NCBI GenBank assembly: GCA_003022925.1
Contig: PXRY01000037.1
Coordinates: 1-44,032, forward strand
Direction: 5' to 3'
Length of the DNA: 44,032 nt
DNA from: Halobacteriales archaeon QS_8_65_32
GTDB lineage: Archaea > Halobacteriota > Halobacteria > Halobacteriales > Halococcaceae
The position numbers were made by a program, and so were the translations under genes. The notes beneath the pieces are model-generated. The model was given only the letters and a program-made list of their open reading frames with translations. It did no database searches and had not been told where the DNA came from. Below, piece by piece: positions 17,545 through 25,556 of the stretch; the stretch's first letter is position 1; every line of letters begins with the position of its first letter.

Positions 17545-17840
17545 TTCAGGAAACCCCCAGACGTTCGACTCGGGGGACTCGCTGTCGTTCAAAGGACGCG
17601 AAGCGTCCTTTATGATGTGATCAGAACTCGAAGAGTTCTGATTTACTCACGAGAACTCCGTTCTCGTGAATGTGGCAAAAACGCGGAGCGTTTTTGCTGC
17701 AAGCGGGACCTTCAGTCCCGCAGTGACGAAAGGCGCTTTGCGCCTTTCGAACCACGCGCCTCGCTCCCTCCGGTCGCTGCGGTGCTTACGTTGCCCGCCT
17801 TCGCCGAGCGTCCGGCCCCTTCCAGTCCCACCCGAGACAC
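17545..17840 (-). repeat. Hairpin-rich intergenic element, copy B (six serial hairpins)
   Basis: The head (GGGACTGGAAGGGGCC on the minus strand) is at about 17813-17830, followed by the block AACGTAAGCACCGCAGCGAC. Then come six hairpins in 160 bases: 17727-17749 (10-bp stem, TTT loop), 17703-17721 (7 bp), 17675-17697 (10 bp, GGA loop), 17648-17668 (9 bp, TCC loop), 17621-17641 (9 bp, GAA loop) and 17591-17611 (9 bp, GAA loop). Last is a C5/G5 pair at 17554-17576. A TATAATAA sequence on the same strand at 17895-17902 could drive transcription into it. It fills most of the gap between lysS and the protease gene. Confidence 0.78.
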
Positions 17841-17894
17841 GTTGTGTAGGTTTGAAACGCTTGGTCAAACACCGCCACCAGTAGGACGCTGTGC

Positions 17895-17902
17895 TTATTA
17901 TA
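17895..17902 (-). promoter_or_regulatory. TATA-like box upstream of hairpin element B
   Basis: TATAATAA on the minus strand lies beyond the lysS stop codon (17961) and about 65 nt before the element head. It could start a non-coding transcript near 17873. Confidence 0.35.
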
Positions 17903-17960
17903 CGATGTCCAGCAAGTTGCTCCGTCCGCCACTGATCCCTTCGAGTGATCGTCGTGCCCC

Positions 17961-19718
17961 TCAGGCCTCGCGGCGGAGCCGCTCGACGACGAACTCGCGA
18001 TCGAGTTCGGCCAGGAACGGTCCGAGTTTCGGTCCCTGTTCGGTTCCGAACAGGAGGCGGTAGCCGGCGGTGAACAACTCGCCGGGATCGAGGTCGTGGT
18101 CGCGTGCGGTTTCGAAGATCTCGCTCTGGATTTCCTCACCATCGTGGCCCGCCGCGACGGCCGCCGCGAGGTCGTCGAGCGCCGCCTCGGTCGCCCGGTC
18201 GAACTCGACGGCCGGGAGGTCGGTCGCTAGGCGGTAGTTGTAGGCGTTGTCGGTACGCTTCGCCCATGTTCGAGCGTACTCGACGCGCGCGAGGGCTGTT
18301 TCGACCACTTTCTCCGTAGCCGCGTCGGGGAGGTGGCCCTCCCGGCGCGCCATTGCCTCGCGCAGATCGACGTCGTCGGTCATGCCGAGCACGGCGGCGA
18401 AGGTGTATGGAAGCCGGATCGGCCGGTCGGCGACCGAGCCGACCACCGCGGGATAGGCGGCTCTCGCTCCGCTCGCTTCGTCGTCCTGCGGTCCGTCATT
18501 CTGCTGTCCGTCGCCCGTCGTCTCGTCGCTCAATACGCTCGACGTGGCCGCGTCGAAGTACGTTCGCTCGAAGGCATCGAACTCGTCTACGAGCTGGTCG
18601 GCGCGTGTAACAGAGAAATCCCGGGCCCGGCTCGGATTCTTCGTGAAGAAATAGCGAAGGACCTCGGGTTCGAGGAATTCGAGAACGTCCTGAACCATCA
18701 CGACGTGGCCTTCGGAGGACGAGAAGGCCTCGCCATCGAGCGTGAACCACTCGTAGGCCATCGGTACCGGTGGCGTCTCGCCGAGGACGTTTCGCGAGAT
18801 GTCGACGCCGCTGGGCCACGATCCTTCGGCGTGGTCCTTGCCGAAGGGCTCGAAGTCCACGCCTAGGACCTGCCACTGGGCGGGCCACTCGAAGCGCCAG
18901 GGGAGCTTTCCCTCCCGAAAGGTGGCGGTTCCCTCGTGGCCACAGCCCTCGATAGTCCGGTCGCCGGCCTCGACGTCGGCACAGACATAGGTGACGGTAC
19001 CGGCCTCCATATCGACGCTTCGAACGGCGTTCGTCTCGGTGACGTGACCGCAGTCGGCACAGATCGGACGGAAGGGCACGTAGTCGTTGTTCACTTTCTC
19101 CTGGTAATTCGCGAGCACGGTCCGGGCCTGCTCGCGGTGTTCCAAGAGATGCCGCGTCACGTCCTCGAATTCACCCGATTCGTACAGTTCGGTGTTCGAG
19201 ATCGTCTCGACGGGAAATGCCACGAGATCGGCGCTTCGCTCGACGAGGTTCGAGAAGTGCGCGCCATAGGAGTCACAGCAGCCGAACGGGTCCGGAATCG
19301 CGGTATAGGGCTTACCGAGATTCCGACCTAACGCCCCGGCGTCCACGCTGTCGAGGCCTACGACGTTCCCGTCGAGGTCGGCGAGTTTGCGGGGAACCCT
19401 CCGAAGCGGATCGCGGTCGTCGGCGGTGAAGACCTGGCGAACCGTCCGGCCCTGATCGCGCAGGGCTTCGGCGACGAAGTACCCGCGCGCGATCTCGTTC
19501 ATGTTGCCGAGATGGGGCACGCCCGATGGCGAGATGCCGCCCTTGATAACGATCGGGTCGTCGGGACCGGGGTCGGCATCTGTATGGGAATTGGAATCGG
19601 GATCGAGGACGCGGTCGAGAACGAGGTCGGCGACCGATTCGGCCCAGAAGTCGTGTGGCTGTGGCCCGCCAAGGACGTACGGATCGTCAGGGTCATCGGG
19701 ATCGTTGCCGTCGTTCAT
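17961..19718 (-). CDS. lysS: Lysyl-tRNA synthetase, class I
   Basis: 585 aa. It charges tRNA-Lys with lysine using ATP. It is the class I (archaeal) form: a HIGH-like HLGN in GISPSGVPHLGNMNEIARG (about residue 70) and a KMSKS-like SSSEG in LDGEAFSSSEGHVVMV (about residue 305). A zinc-binding insert has CADCGH and CADVEAGDRTIEGCGH. The N-terminus has DDPYVLGGPQPHDFWAESVAD. An acidic Gln/Asp insertion (about residues 395-415) and a short acidic loop near residue 50 are haloarchaeal features. The start ATG overlaps the pyrH stop by 4 nt, so the two genes form an operon read from the pyrH promoter. Confidence 0.96.
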   Translation of the reverse strand: MNDGNDPDDPDDPYVLGGPQPHDFWAESVADLVLDRVLDPDSNSHTDADPGPDDPIVIKGGISPSGVPHLGNMNEIARGYFVAEALRDQGRTVRQVFTADDRDPLRRVPRKLADLDGNVVGLDSVDAGALGRNLGKPYTAIPDPFGCCDSYGAHFSNLVERSADLVAFPVETISNTELYESGEFEDVTRHLLEHREQARTVLANYQEKVNNDYVPFRPICADCGHVTETNAVRSVDMEAGTVTYVCADVEAGDRTIEGCGHEGTATFREGKLPWRFEWPAQWQVLGVDFEPFGKDHAEGSWPSGVDISRNVLGETPPVPMAYEWFTLDGEAFSSSEGHVVMVQDVLEFLEPEVLRYFFTKNPSRARDFSVTRADQLVDEFDAFERTYFDAATSSVLSDETTGDGQQNDGPQDDEASGARAAYPAVVGSVADRPIRLPYTFAAVLGMTDDVDLREAMARREGHLPDAATEKVVETALARVEYARTWAKRTDNAYNYRLATDLPAVEFDRATEAALDDLAAAVAAGHDGEEIQSEIFETARDHDLDPGELFTAGYRLLFGTEQGPKLGPFLAELDREFVVERLRREA

Positions 19719-20434
19719 CCGTCGACCCAGTACGTCGGCTCGTCGTTGCTGCCCTCGGGGACGACGTCGGTGCCGCCGTGTTCGCCGGTGTGAACCGCGC
19801 GCTCGATCCGCTCGGGGTCGGTGCCGTCCAACACGATCGTCCGCGTGCCCGACCGTTCGATGAGTTTGGCCGCGAGCAGGTCGACCGGCGCGGAGGCTCC
19901 GGCGCTCATCTCGACGTCGGCGATCACGTCCACGAGGTCGCCCGCCGAGAGCCGCTCGAACTTTCTAGCATCGGCGCTCGTCTCCGGGTCGGCGCTGAAC
20001 ACACCCGGAACGCTCGTCGCATATACTAAGAGGTCGGCTCCGACGTACTCGGCGACCGCGGCGCTTACGGCGTCGGTAGTCTGGCCGGGCGTCACGCCGC
20101 CCATCACGGCGACGTCACCTCGGCGGAGCGCGGCCCCGGCGGCCTCGTAGTCCGTCGCGGGCGAGGGTATCGCCCGGCCGCCGAGCGCGGTAATAAACAG
20201 CCGGGCGTTGAGCCGCGTCGCCGCGATTCCTAGTCCATCCAGTTCGATCTCGTTGGCGCGCAGCGAACGGGCCGCGCCGATGTACTCCCGGGCGATCGCG
20301 CCGCCGCCGACGACGACCCCGAGCGTCACGCCGTCGGCGGCGAGACCGTTGACGACTGAAGCGAACGCGGCGACCCGATCGGCGTCGAGGTCGGGTACCA
20401 AGACGCTCCCGCCGATCGAAAGGACGACTCTCAT
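19715..20434 (-). CDS. pyrH: UMP kinase, archaeal type
   Basis: 239 aa. It phosphorylates UMP to UDP with ATP in pyrimidine nucleotide synthesis. It is an amino-acid-kinase fold: SIGGSVLVPDLDADRVAAF at the N-terminus, VGGGAIAREYIGAARSL (phosphate-binding loop), GGVTPGQTTDAVSA, and DLLVYATSVPGVFSADP with the ATP-contact region. Length matches the archaeal family. It is the first gene of a pyrH-lysS operon (4-nt overlap). A TATA-like CCTTATAC at 20459-20466 is about 28 nt upstream. Confidence 0.95.
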   Translation of the reverse strand: MRVVLSIGGSVLVPDLDADRVAAFASVVNGLAADGVTLGVVVGGGAIAREYIGAARSLRANEIELDGLGIAATRLNARLFITALGGRAIPSPATDYEAAGAALRRGDVAVMGGVTPGQTTDAVSAAVAEYVGADLLVYATSVPGVFSADPETSADARKFERLSAGDLVDVIADVEMSAGASAPVDLLAAKLIERSGTRTIVLDGTDPERIERAVHTGEHGGTDVVPEGSNDEPTYWVDG

Positions 20435-20458
20435 CGAACTCGGTTAACCCGGAGATCC

Positions 20459-20466
20459 GTATAAGG
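20459..20466 (-). promoter_or_regulatory. TATA-like box for pyrH-lysS
   Basis: CCTTATAC on the minus strand is centred about 28 nt from the pyrH ATG and implies a leaderless transcript. The same short interval also holds GGTTATTAAC, a candidate for the divergent gene at 20520. Confidence 0.55.
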
Positions 20467-20519
20467 GTTATTAACCGCCGAGCGAAGGCTACAAGCGCCG
20501 CGGCGTCCTTCCTCCGGTT

Positions 20520-21527
20520 ATGTACCCGATCGGCGTTGTCGGTCCTGGCTCTAAGCGACTTACGAAACGCCTCACCGAATTCCTCGCCGAATACGGCCGT
20601 GTGAGCGTGATCACCGGCGACCGACGGTCGAGCGGCGAGGACGACGAGACCACGACGGATGGCGGAGCCGCCGTTACCGAAACGACTCCTGGAGAGGGTG
20701 ACGACCTCGAAGCGTACCGAAGCGCCGGCGCGGCGTCGGTCTACGAACTCAACGCTGGGAACTGGCGCGCAGCGGGCGGCGGGATGACCGAACGCGAGGC
20801 GCTGTACGCCGTCGCGCCGGCTTGTGAGTTCTGCGTCGTCGAGAACCCCCCCGACGCGGTCAGCGAGGGGCTTTCGCGGATCGTCCTCAGGGATCGGATG
20901 GCCGACGGGAGCGACGGGAAGAGCGGCGGCGATCCGGACGGCGGTCGAGAGCGCAGTTCCAACGCCGGCGTGGCGGCGGATGCCGACCCGGAAACGAGCC
21001 CTAACCCCGAACCGGGTTCCGAGTTCGGTTCGGCCGGCGGAGCAGTGCTCGCGACCGCGGCGAACCCAGAGGCGATCGATCTCGACGAGGTTCGAGACAC
21101 CCTCGAAGCCACCGAACCGGTAGAGACCATAGAATCGCTCGTCGAGAGGGCGAAATCATCCCCCCGAGCGCCCGAATCGGGCGCGATCGCAACGTTCACC
21201 GGTCGCGTCCGCGCGCAGGAGGACGTAAACGACACCCCGACGGAATACCTCGAATTCGAGAAATATGAGGGCGTCGCCGAACAACGGATGGCGGCGATCA
21301 GCACCGAACTCGAAGAACGCGACGGAGTGCACGAGGTCCTCATGCACCACCGCAGCGGCCGTATCGAGTACGGTGAGGACATCGTCTTCGTCGTCGTCCT
21401 CGCCGGCCACCGCGGGGAGGCGTTCCGGACCGTCGAGGACGGGATCGACCGGCTGAAGGCCGAAGTGCCGATCTTCAAAAAAGAAGTCACCGTCGACGAG
21501 CAGTTCTGGGTTCACGACCGGCCCTGA
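20520..21527 (+). CDS. moaE: MobB-like / MoaE molybdopterin synthase large-subunit fusion
   Basis: 335 aa. The C-terminal about 135 residues are MoaE, the catalytic subunit of molybdopterin synthase. They show SGAIATFTGRVRAQEDVNDT, LEFEKYEGVAEQRM, VLMHHRSGRIEYGED, VVVLAGHRGEAF and KAEVPIFKKEV with the catalytic Lys region. The N-terminal part (GVVGPGSKRLTKRLTEFLAEYGRVSVITGD, split here) resembles MobB, the GTPase that helps make the guanine dinucleotide cofactor, but it lacks a proper GxxxxGK(S/T) loop. A long acidic, repetitive linker (residues about 40-75 and 125-185) joins them. MobB-MoaE fusions occur in haloarchaea. Together they act in molybdenum cofactor synthesis; the partner MoaD is not in this window. 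Confidence 0.9.
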   Translation: MYPIGVVGPGSKRLTKRLTEFLAEYGRVSVITGDRRSSGEDDETTTDGGAAVTETTPGEGDDLEAYRSAGAASVYELNAGNWRAAGGGMTEREALYAVAPACEFCVVENPPDAVSEGLSRIVLRDRMADGSDGKSGGDPDGGRERSSNAGVAADADPETSPNPEPGSEFGSAGGAVLATAANPEAIDLDEVRDTLEATEPVETIESLVERAKSSPRAPESGAIATFTGRVRAQEDVNDTPTEYLEFEKYEGVAEQRMAAISTELEERDGVHEVLMHHRSGRIEYGEDIVFVVVLAGHRGEAFRTVEDGIDRLKAEVPIFKKEVTVDEQFWVHDRP

Positions 21528-21879
21528 CCCCTACCGAAACTCGGAGTCGGCCGCTCGACAATGCGTTTTCGGAACAGGCACGGTGAAAGTAAGTCGTCAT
21601 TGCGTCAACAATCTTAATACAATATTTATTTTATTCGAATGACACTCGTGTGTAGCGCTCGGAAACGCCCTGTTTCCGTGGTCGAACGGTTCGAACTGGC
21701 CGGCCGACGAGCCGATCGATCCAACAGACTGAGAGCCGTTTGTAAAACGTTTGCGTCGATCTGGAAACGTCCTAGTCGACACCTTTTGGCCTAATTCAAA
21801 CGCTCCAAGCGCGAATTAACGCCAACGTTCGTCCGGTTATATGCTCCCAAAGTAACCATGAATGAACGAGGTACGAGAG
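21528..21879. other. Intergenic stretch with AT-rich patch and small hairpin
   Basis: No gene is supported. At about 21608-21643 the DNA is markedly AT-rich (AATATTTATTTTATTCG), which is unusual here and could be a promoter or 3'-end signal. At 21660-21678 CGGAAAC / GTTTCCG form a 7-bp hairpin with a 5-nt loop. A TATA-like GTTATATGC at about 21836-21844 serves the next gene. Confidence 0.5.
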
Positions 21880-22131
21880 ATGAGCACCGAAGCCTCCACC
21901 CCGACTGCGACCGATCAAGCAAGCAAAGAAGAGCGGCTGCGAGCCTTCCTCGACGAGGAGGCGAACGGCGGCGACCTGTATTTCAAAAGCAAGTTCATCG
22001 CTGAGGAAGTCGGGCTCTCTCCGAAGGAGATCGGCGCGCTGATGGTCAAGCTTCGCGAGTCAGCGACCGACCTCGTGATCGAAAAGTGGTCGTACACGAG
22101 CGCGACGACGTGGCGCGTCAGGCGCGCGTGA
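21880..22131 (+). CDS. Small winged-helix-like protein (DUF7123 type)
   Basis: 83 aa from the ATG at 21880; an ATG at 21862 would add six residues. After a Thr/Ser-rich lead, the core reads DLYFKSKFIAEEVGLSPKEIGALMVKL and ends IEKWSYTSATTWRV. That helix-turn-helix pattern with a terminal wing is common in small haloarchaeal proteins placed in DUF7123. The TATA-like box at 21836-21844 would start transcription near 21864, after the first ATG, which favours 21880. It is probably a DNA-binding protein, but no target is known. Confidence 0.75.
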   Translation: MSTEASTPTATDQASKEERLRAFLDEEANGGDLYFKSKFIAEEVGLSPKEIGALMVKLRESATDLVIEKWSYTSATTWRVRRA

Positions 22132-22307
22132 GTTCGCACGCGATGTTGTGAGACGCCGCTGATCGCGATCGCCCGAACTCCCGGTCCCCGGCCGCCATCC
22201 CCGCTGGCGCTCGCCTCCCCGCTTTTGTTTCGCCTCGACCCGTCGACTTATGAGTCGGTCGACGGATTGGCGGGCCGATCGGCGTCCGCTCGTGCCGCCG
22301 GCCTCGT

Positions 22308-22315
22308 GTTTATCA
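22308..22315 (+). promoter_or_regulatory. TATA-like box for the second S2P gene
   Basis: GTTTATCA is centred about 28 nt before the ATG at 22340, consistent with a leaderless message. Confidence 0.5.
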
Positions 22316-22339
22316 ACGTGCATGCTGTAGTGGCTACCG

Positions 22340-23515
22340 ATGGCAGAGTTCGGATCGCTGGGCGACGAACCACCGGGCGACGGTCCCCCGGCGGCCGCGT
22401 TCGACGCCGTTTTCGACGTCAAGCGGGCCCGGGCCGACGACGGTCGACTACTGTACTACGGCGAACCGCTCGCTCCACCGGAGGACGTCGAACGGCGCGT
22501 CTGGCCGCTCTTTCGCGAGGCGGGCTACGAGGTTCGGCTTACCACTGTTCCCGAACGCGACCCGCTCACCGGCGTACAGACCGGCAACGAACACGCGCTC
22601 GTCGCCGAGCCACGGTCGATCGGAGTGAACGGGATCCCGTGGACGAACGTGGTTCTGGCGGTATTAACCGTACTGACGACGCTGTGGGCCGGCACGCAGT
22701 GGTATTACGTCCAGGTCGACCCGCTCGCGAACCCGCTGTCGCTGCTCGGCGGCTGGCCCTTCGCCGTTGCGGTACTCGGCGTCTTAGGCATCCACGAGTT
22801 CGGCCACTACGTCATGAGCCGGTATCACGGCGTTCAGGCGAGTCTACCGTACTTCATCCCGATTCCCTCGTTCATCGGGACGATGGGTGCGGTCATCCGC
22901 ATGCGCGGGCGAATGCCCGACCGACGCGCGCTGTTCGACATCGGCGTCGCCGGTCCCTTGGCCGGACTCGTCGCCGCCGTTGGCGTCACCACGATCGGGC
23001 TCTCGCTCGACCCAGTGACCACGCCCCAGTGGGTGATGAACAGCCCCGGCGCGATCGAATTCGACTTTAATTATCCGCTACTGGTCCATTTCATCGCCGA
23101 TGCTATCGGCCAACCGCTCGAATACGCTGACCCACGGACTTCGGTCAATCCCGTAGTACTAGCCGGCTGGATCGGCATGTTCTTCACGTTCATGAACCTG
23201 TTGCCAGTCGGACAGCTCGACGGCGGGCACATCTTACGCGCCATGCTCGGGCGACGCCAGGAGACGATCGCCGCGGCAGTGCCCGCATTGCTGTTCGCAC
23301 TCGCGGCGTACCTCTACTACGTGCTCGGCAGTTCGTTCAACGCCGTGTTCCTCTGGGTGTTCTGGGGCGTCTTCGCGATCGGGATCGCCTACGCCGGCCC
23401 GGCGACGCCAGTCGACGACAACTCGCTCGACGCAAAGCGTATCGCCGTCGGGATCGGGACGCTGGTCCTCGGCGTGCTCTGTTTCACCCCTGTCCCGATC
23501 GAACTCGTCACCTGA
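22340..23515 (+). CDS. Site-2 protease family (M50) membrane metalloprotease
   Basis: 391 aa. The N-terminal about 100 residues are a soluble acidic domain (YYGEPLAPPEDVERRVWPLF, LVAEPRSIG). The rest is polytopic. The zinc site HEFGH lies in VLGIHEFGHYVMSRYHGV, and the third ligand is in NLLPVGQLDGGHILRAMLG. The pattern PYFIPIPSFIGTMGAVIRMR and DIGVAGPLAGLVAA is typical of the archaeal/plant EGY-type S2P subgroup without PDZ domains. It cleaves substrates inside the membrane; the targets are unknown. It differs from the PDZ-containing S2P at 15660-17453, so the window holds two unrelated S2P subtypes. Confidence 0.93.
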   Translation: MAEFGSLGDEPPGDGPPAAAFDAVFDVKRARADDGRLLYYGEPLAPPEDVERRVWPLFREAGYEVRLTTVPERDPLTGVQTGNEHALVAEPRSIGVNGIPWTNVVLAVLTVLTTLWAGTQWYYVQVDPLANPLSLLGGWPFAVAVLGVLGIHEFGHYVMSRYHGVQASLPYFIPIPSFIGTMGAVIRMRGRMPDRRALFDIGVAGPLAGLVAAVGVTTIGLSLDPVTTPQWVMNSPGAIEFDFNYPLLVHFIADAIGQPLEYADPRTSVNPVVLAGWIGMFFTFMNLLPVGQLDGGHILRAMLGRRQETIAAAVPALLFALAAYLYYVLGSSFNAVFLWVFWGVFAIGIAYAGPATPVDDNSLDAKRIAVGIGTLVLGVLCFTPVPIELVT

Positions 23516-23633
23516 TCGCCCGTCTCGATCCGTTTCCGTCCCGATCGGCTCCCGTCCGTCGGTTCGTCGGTGTCGACTCAGTCGTAGCTCTCCAATATCG
23601 TTTTCCCACGGCGGACCACCGCCGGTTCCTCAA

Positions 23634-23641
23634 ACTTTAAC
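23634..23641 (+). promoter_or_regulatory. TATA-like box and strong SD for the superoxide dismutase gene
   Basis: ACTTTAAC at 23634-23641 would start transcription near 23664. GGAGGGGG at 23666-23673 lies 7 nt before the ATG at 23681, an unusually good Shine-Dalgarno sequence for this window, and it decides the start over the ATG at 23657. Confidence 0.5.
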
Positions 23642-23680
23642 ACCGACGGTTGCGATGTGGACGGTGGAGGGGGAAAAACC

Positions 23681-24292
23681 ATGGCTACATACGAACTACC
23701 GCCACTACCGTACGACTACGACGCGCTGGAACCACATATCGACTCGCGCATCATGGAACTCCACCACGATGCCCACCACCAGGGGTACGTCGACGGCGCG
23801 AACGCCGCGCTCGATAGCTTGGAGGAGATGCGCGAGAGTGGTGACTTCAGCGACGCCAAGCCCGTCGAGCGCAGCCTCTCGTTCAATCTCTCAGGTCACG
23901 TGAACCACTCGGTGTTCTGGGGGAACATGTCGCCCGACGGCGGCGGCGAACCCGGCGGCGAGTTGGCCGACAAGATCGAGGAGGACTTCGGCTCGGTCGA
24001 GAATCTCAAAGCCCAGTTCACCGGCGCGGCGTCGAGCGTCGAAGGATCGGGCTGGGGCATGTTGGTCTACGAAAATGTCGCCGACCAGTTGATGACGATT
24101 CAGGCCGAGAACCACAACAACCGCGCGATCCAGGGCTCGCGGCCGCTGCTCGTCTGTGACGTCTGGGAACACGCCTTCTATCTCCAGTACGAGAACAACA
24201 AAGGCGAGTACATCGACAACTGGTGGGAGGTCGTCGACTGGGACAACGTCGCAGAGCAGTACGACCGCGCTCAGCAAGGCCACGGCGTCTGA
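23681..24292 (+). CDS. sod: Superoxide dismutase, Mn/Fe type
   Basis: 203 aa. It converts superoxide to oxygen and peroxide in the cytoplasm. The fold and ligands are complete: HHDAHHQGYVDGAN (first metal His and second-sphere residues), SGHVNHSVFWGNMSPDGGG (second His), and LVCDVWEHAFYLQYENN (Asp and His ligands). The Gly/Gln positions around GSGWGMLVY fit the haloarchaeal Mn/Fe-SOD group. It is probably monocistronic; downstream lies a hairpin-rich element at 24414. Confidence 0.96.
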   Translation: MATYELPPLPYDYDALEPHIDSRIMELHHDAHHQGYVDGANAALDSLEEMRESGDFSDAKPVERSLSFNLSGHVNHSVFWGNMSPDGGGEPGGELADKIEEDFGSVENLKAQFTGAASSVEGSGWGMLVYENVADQLMTIQAENHNNRAIQGSRPLLVCDVWEHAFYLQYENNKGEYIDNWWEVVDWDNVAEQYDRAQQGHGV

Positions 24293-24413
24293 ACCGACCA
24301 GGTACATCTACGCTATTCTTTCGAGCGCTTCGTGGGTAGCTGCGGCACCGTCGCTACCGTCGTCGAGAACGGTAGTGTTGAGTTATGCAACTACTGGCCG
24401 AATAACCGTCGGG

Positions 24414-24804
24414 GGTTAGGACTGGAAGGGGCCGACCGCGTGGCGGCTTCGCCGTGGTTCGAAAGACGCCTCCGGCGTTTTTCGGTCAGTGCTGGAAATC
24501 GCGGACTCCTACCTTGCAGCAGGAACGTTGCGCGTTCCTGCCACATCTGCTCGCGGGCGAAGCCCGCTCACATGGTCCGTGGGACCGGAGGTCCTGCTTG
24601 CAGCAAAAACGCTCTGCGTTTTGCCACATCACGAAACGGCCAAGTCGTTCGAACGACCCCGCTCACACGGTTCGAAGGACCGGCAGTCCCTCGCGCTACT
24701 CACGAGCACGCGGTCCCTTGGGTCCCGCCCTGCCGCCCCATCAGCGGTCGTCGCCATCGAAGCGGCCGCTGAGCGGAAAATCAAAAGGGTGTCAGCGGGT
24801 TAGC
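24414..24804. repeat. Hairpin-rich intergenic element, copy C (two opposed heads)
   Basis: A plus-strand head (GGACTGGAAGGGGCCG, about 24419-24434) and a minus-strand head (about 24710-24735, GGGCGGGACCCAAGGG) face each other around a hairpin body. Stems include GCAGGAACG / CGTTCCTGC (about 24508-24532) and a GCAAAAACGC / GCGTTTTGC pair near 24601-24625 with a one-base bulge. CGAAAGACGCC / GGCGTTTTTCG near 24460-24485 contains one G-T wobble. Its right edge carries GTCAGCGGGTTAGC (24791-24804), also present at 26444-26457. No gene is visible in 24293-24804. Confidence 0.7.
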
Positions 24805-24809
24805 TGATC

Positions 24810-25020
24810 CTATCGGAAAAGTACCAATCCGTGGTTGTCGTTGAGGGCGAGGAAATCGTCGTCCTCGGTGAATACGACCCAGCCGTTCCGCGCCGCAAAG
24901 TCGCTGATCTCGGGGTCGAGTGCGTCCATAGCCAACGCTTCCGTGACCGTCGCAACGGTGAACCTACTCCGTTCGTCGGAACGTCTCGGTGTAGCGCTCG
25001 TCGACGTTTCAATCGCAGAG
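24810..25020 (-). pseudogene. DUF5615 PIN-like toxin remnant
   Basis: The C-terminal part is clear: VATVTEALAMDALDPEISDF then AARNGWVVFTEDDDFLA and a TAG at 24810-24812, the Mut7-C/DUF5615 PIN-like fold with its TEDDDF motif. The N-terminal strand NVDERYTETFRRTE is in a different frame, ends at a stop, and is itself preceded by a stop. So the gene has at least one frameshift plus nonsense changes. It follows a broken DUF433 antitoxin (25026-25305), the same order as the intact pair at 25557-26212. It is too far gone to encode a working toxin. Confidence 0.72.
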
Positions 25021-25025
25021 AGTCT

Positions 25026-25305
25026 TTAGGCGTCCGGCGCGCGGCTGTTGCGCTGCACCGCTCGGTAGTGTGCTTCCCGTCGCGCTCGAAGCGTTTCCAT
25101 CTCGTCGGGGTGGTCGCCGTAGTACGCGAGGGCGGCTTCGACCCTGTCTCGCGTGAGGTCCGGATACCTCTCTAGTATCTCGGCGACGGTCTGGTCGCCC
25201 TCACAGATGCTCTCGCCGAGCATAAACACCGATACGCGTACCCCTTATACGTGATTTGCCGTGGAGCGCGTCGGGAGTCTTGACAATCTCGACGGTCTTA
25301 CTCAT
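25026..25305 (-). pseudogene. DUF433 antitoxin, frameshifted
   Basis: It starts at the ATG at 25303-25305 with MSKTVEIVKTPDALHGK and continues RIRGTRIGV, then loses frame near 25215-25225. The other frame continues FMLGESICEGDQTVAEILER to the end. The paralogue at 25901-26212 reads RLGVFMLGEM at this point, so about two bases are missing here. Residues after it (VEAALAYYGDHPDEM) match DUF433, a small wHTH-like antitoxin. Its promoter region (25306-25345) is about 80% like that of the intact paralogue, which points to duplication and decay. Confidence 0.75.
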
Positions 25306-25354
25306 AGCCGGACTAGCCGGGCAACCTACTTGAATCTACGTCCAGCCGACGGTT

Positions 25355-25541
25355 CGTTCGCTTGCTTCGCTCGCTCGCGGGAACGCCGGCCCCTTTCAGT
25401 CCTACCCTGCCGGTTGATCGGCCGGTCGTCGCCGCCGAAGCGACCGGCGTTCTCGTGGCGAGAGCAGGGAGCAACGCCGGTGGGACCGCGGACGCGACGC
25501 TCGCCGGGCGAAGAAAGGAGAAGGGTAGTCGGCGGGCGATA
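25355..25541 (-). repeat. Intergenic element, copy D
   Basis: On the minus strand the copy reads GTCGGCGGGCGATA-side boundary (25528-25541), then CGCCCGGCGAGCGTCGCGTC, CCACCGGCGTTGCTCCCT and CACGAGAACGCCGGTCGC. The family core GGGTAGGACTGAAAGGGGCC follows near 25389-25408. It lies between the stop of the intact DUF5615 gene and the promoter of the decayed DUF433 gene, and it lacks the hairpin body of copies A and B. Confidence 0.72.
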
Positions 25542-25556
25542 CGTCGTTCCTATCAG

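Noticed and set aside
21597..21782. Short minus-strand open frame of about 60 codons downstream of moaE
   Set aside because: Neutral composition, no motif and no promoter suited to it. The AT-rich patch there is better listed as intergenic.
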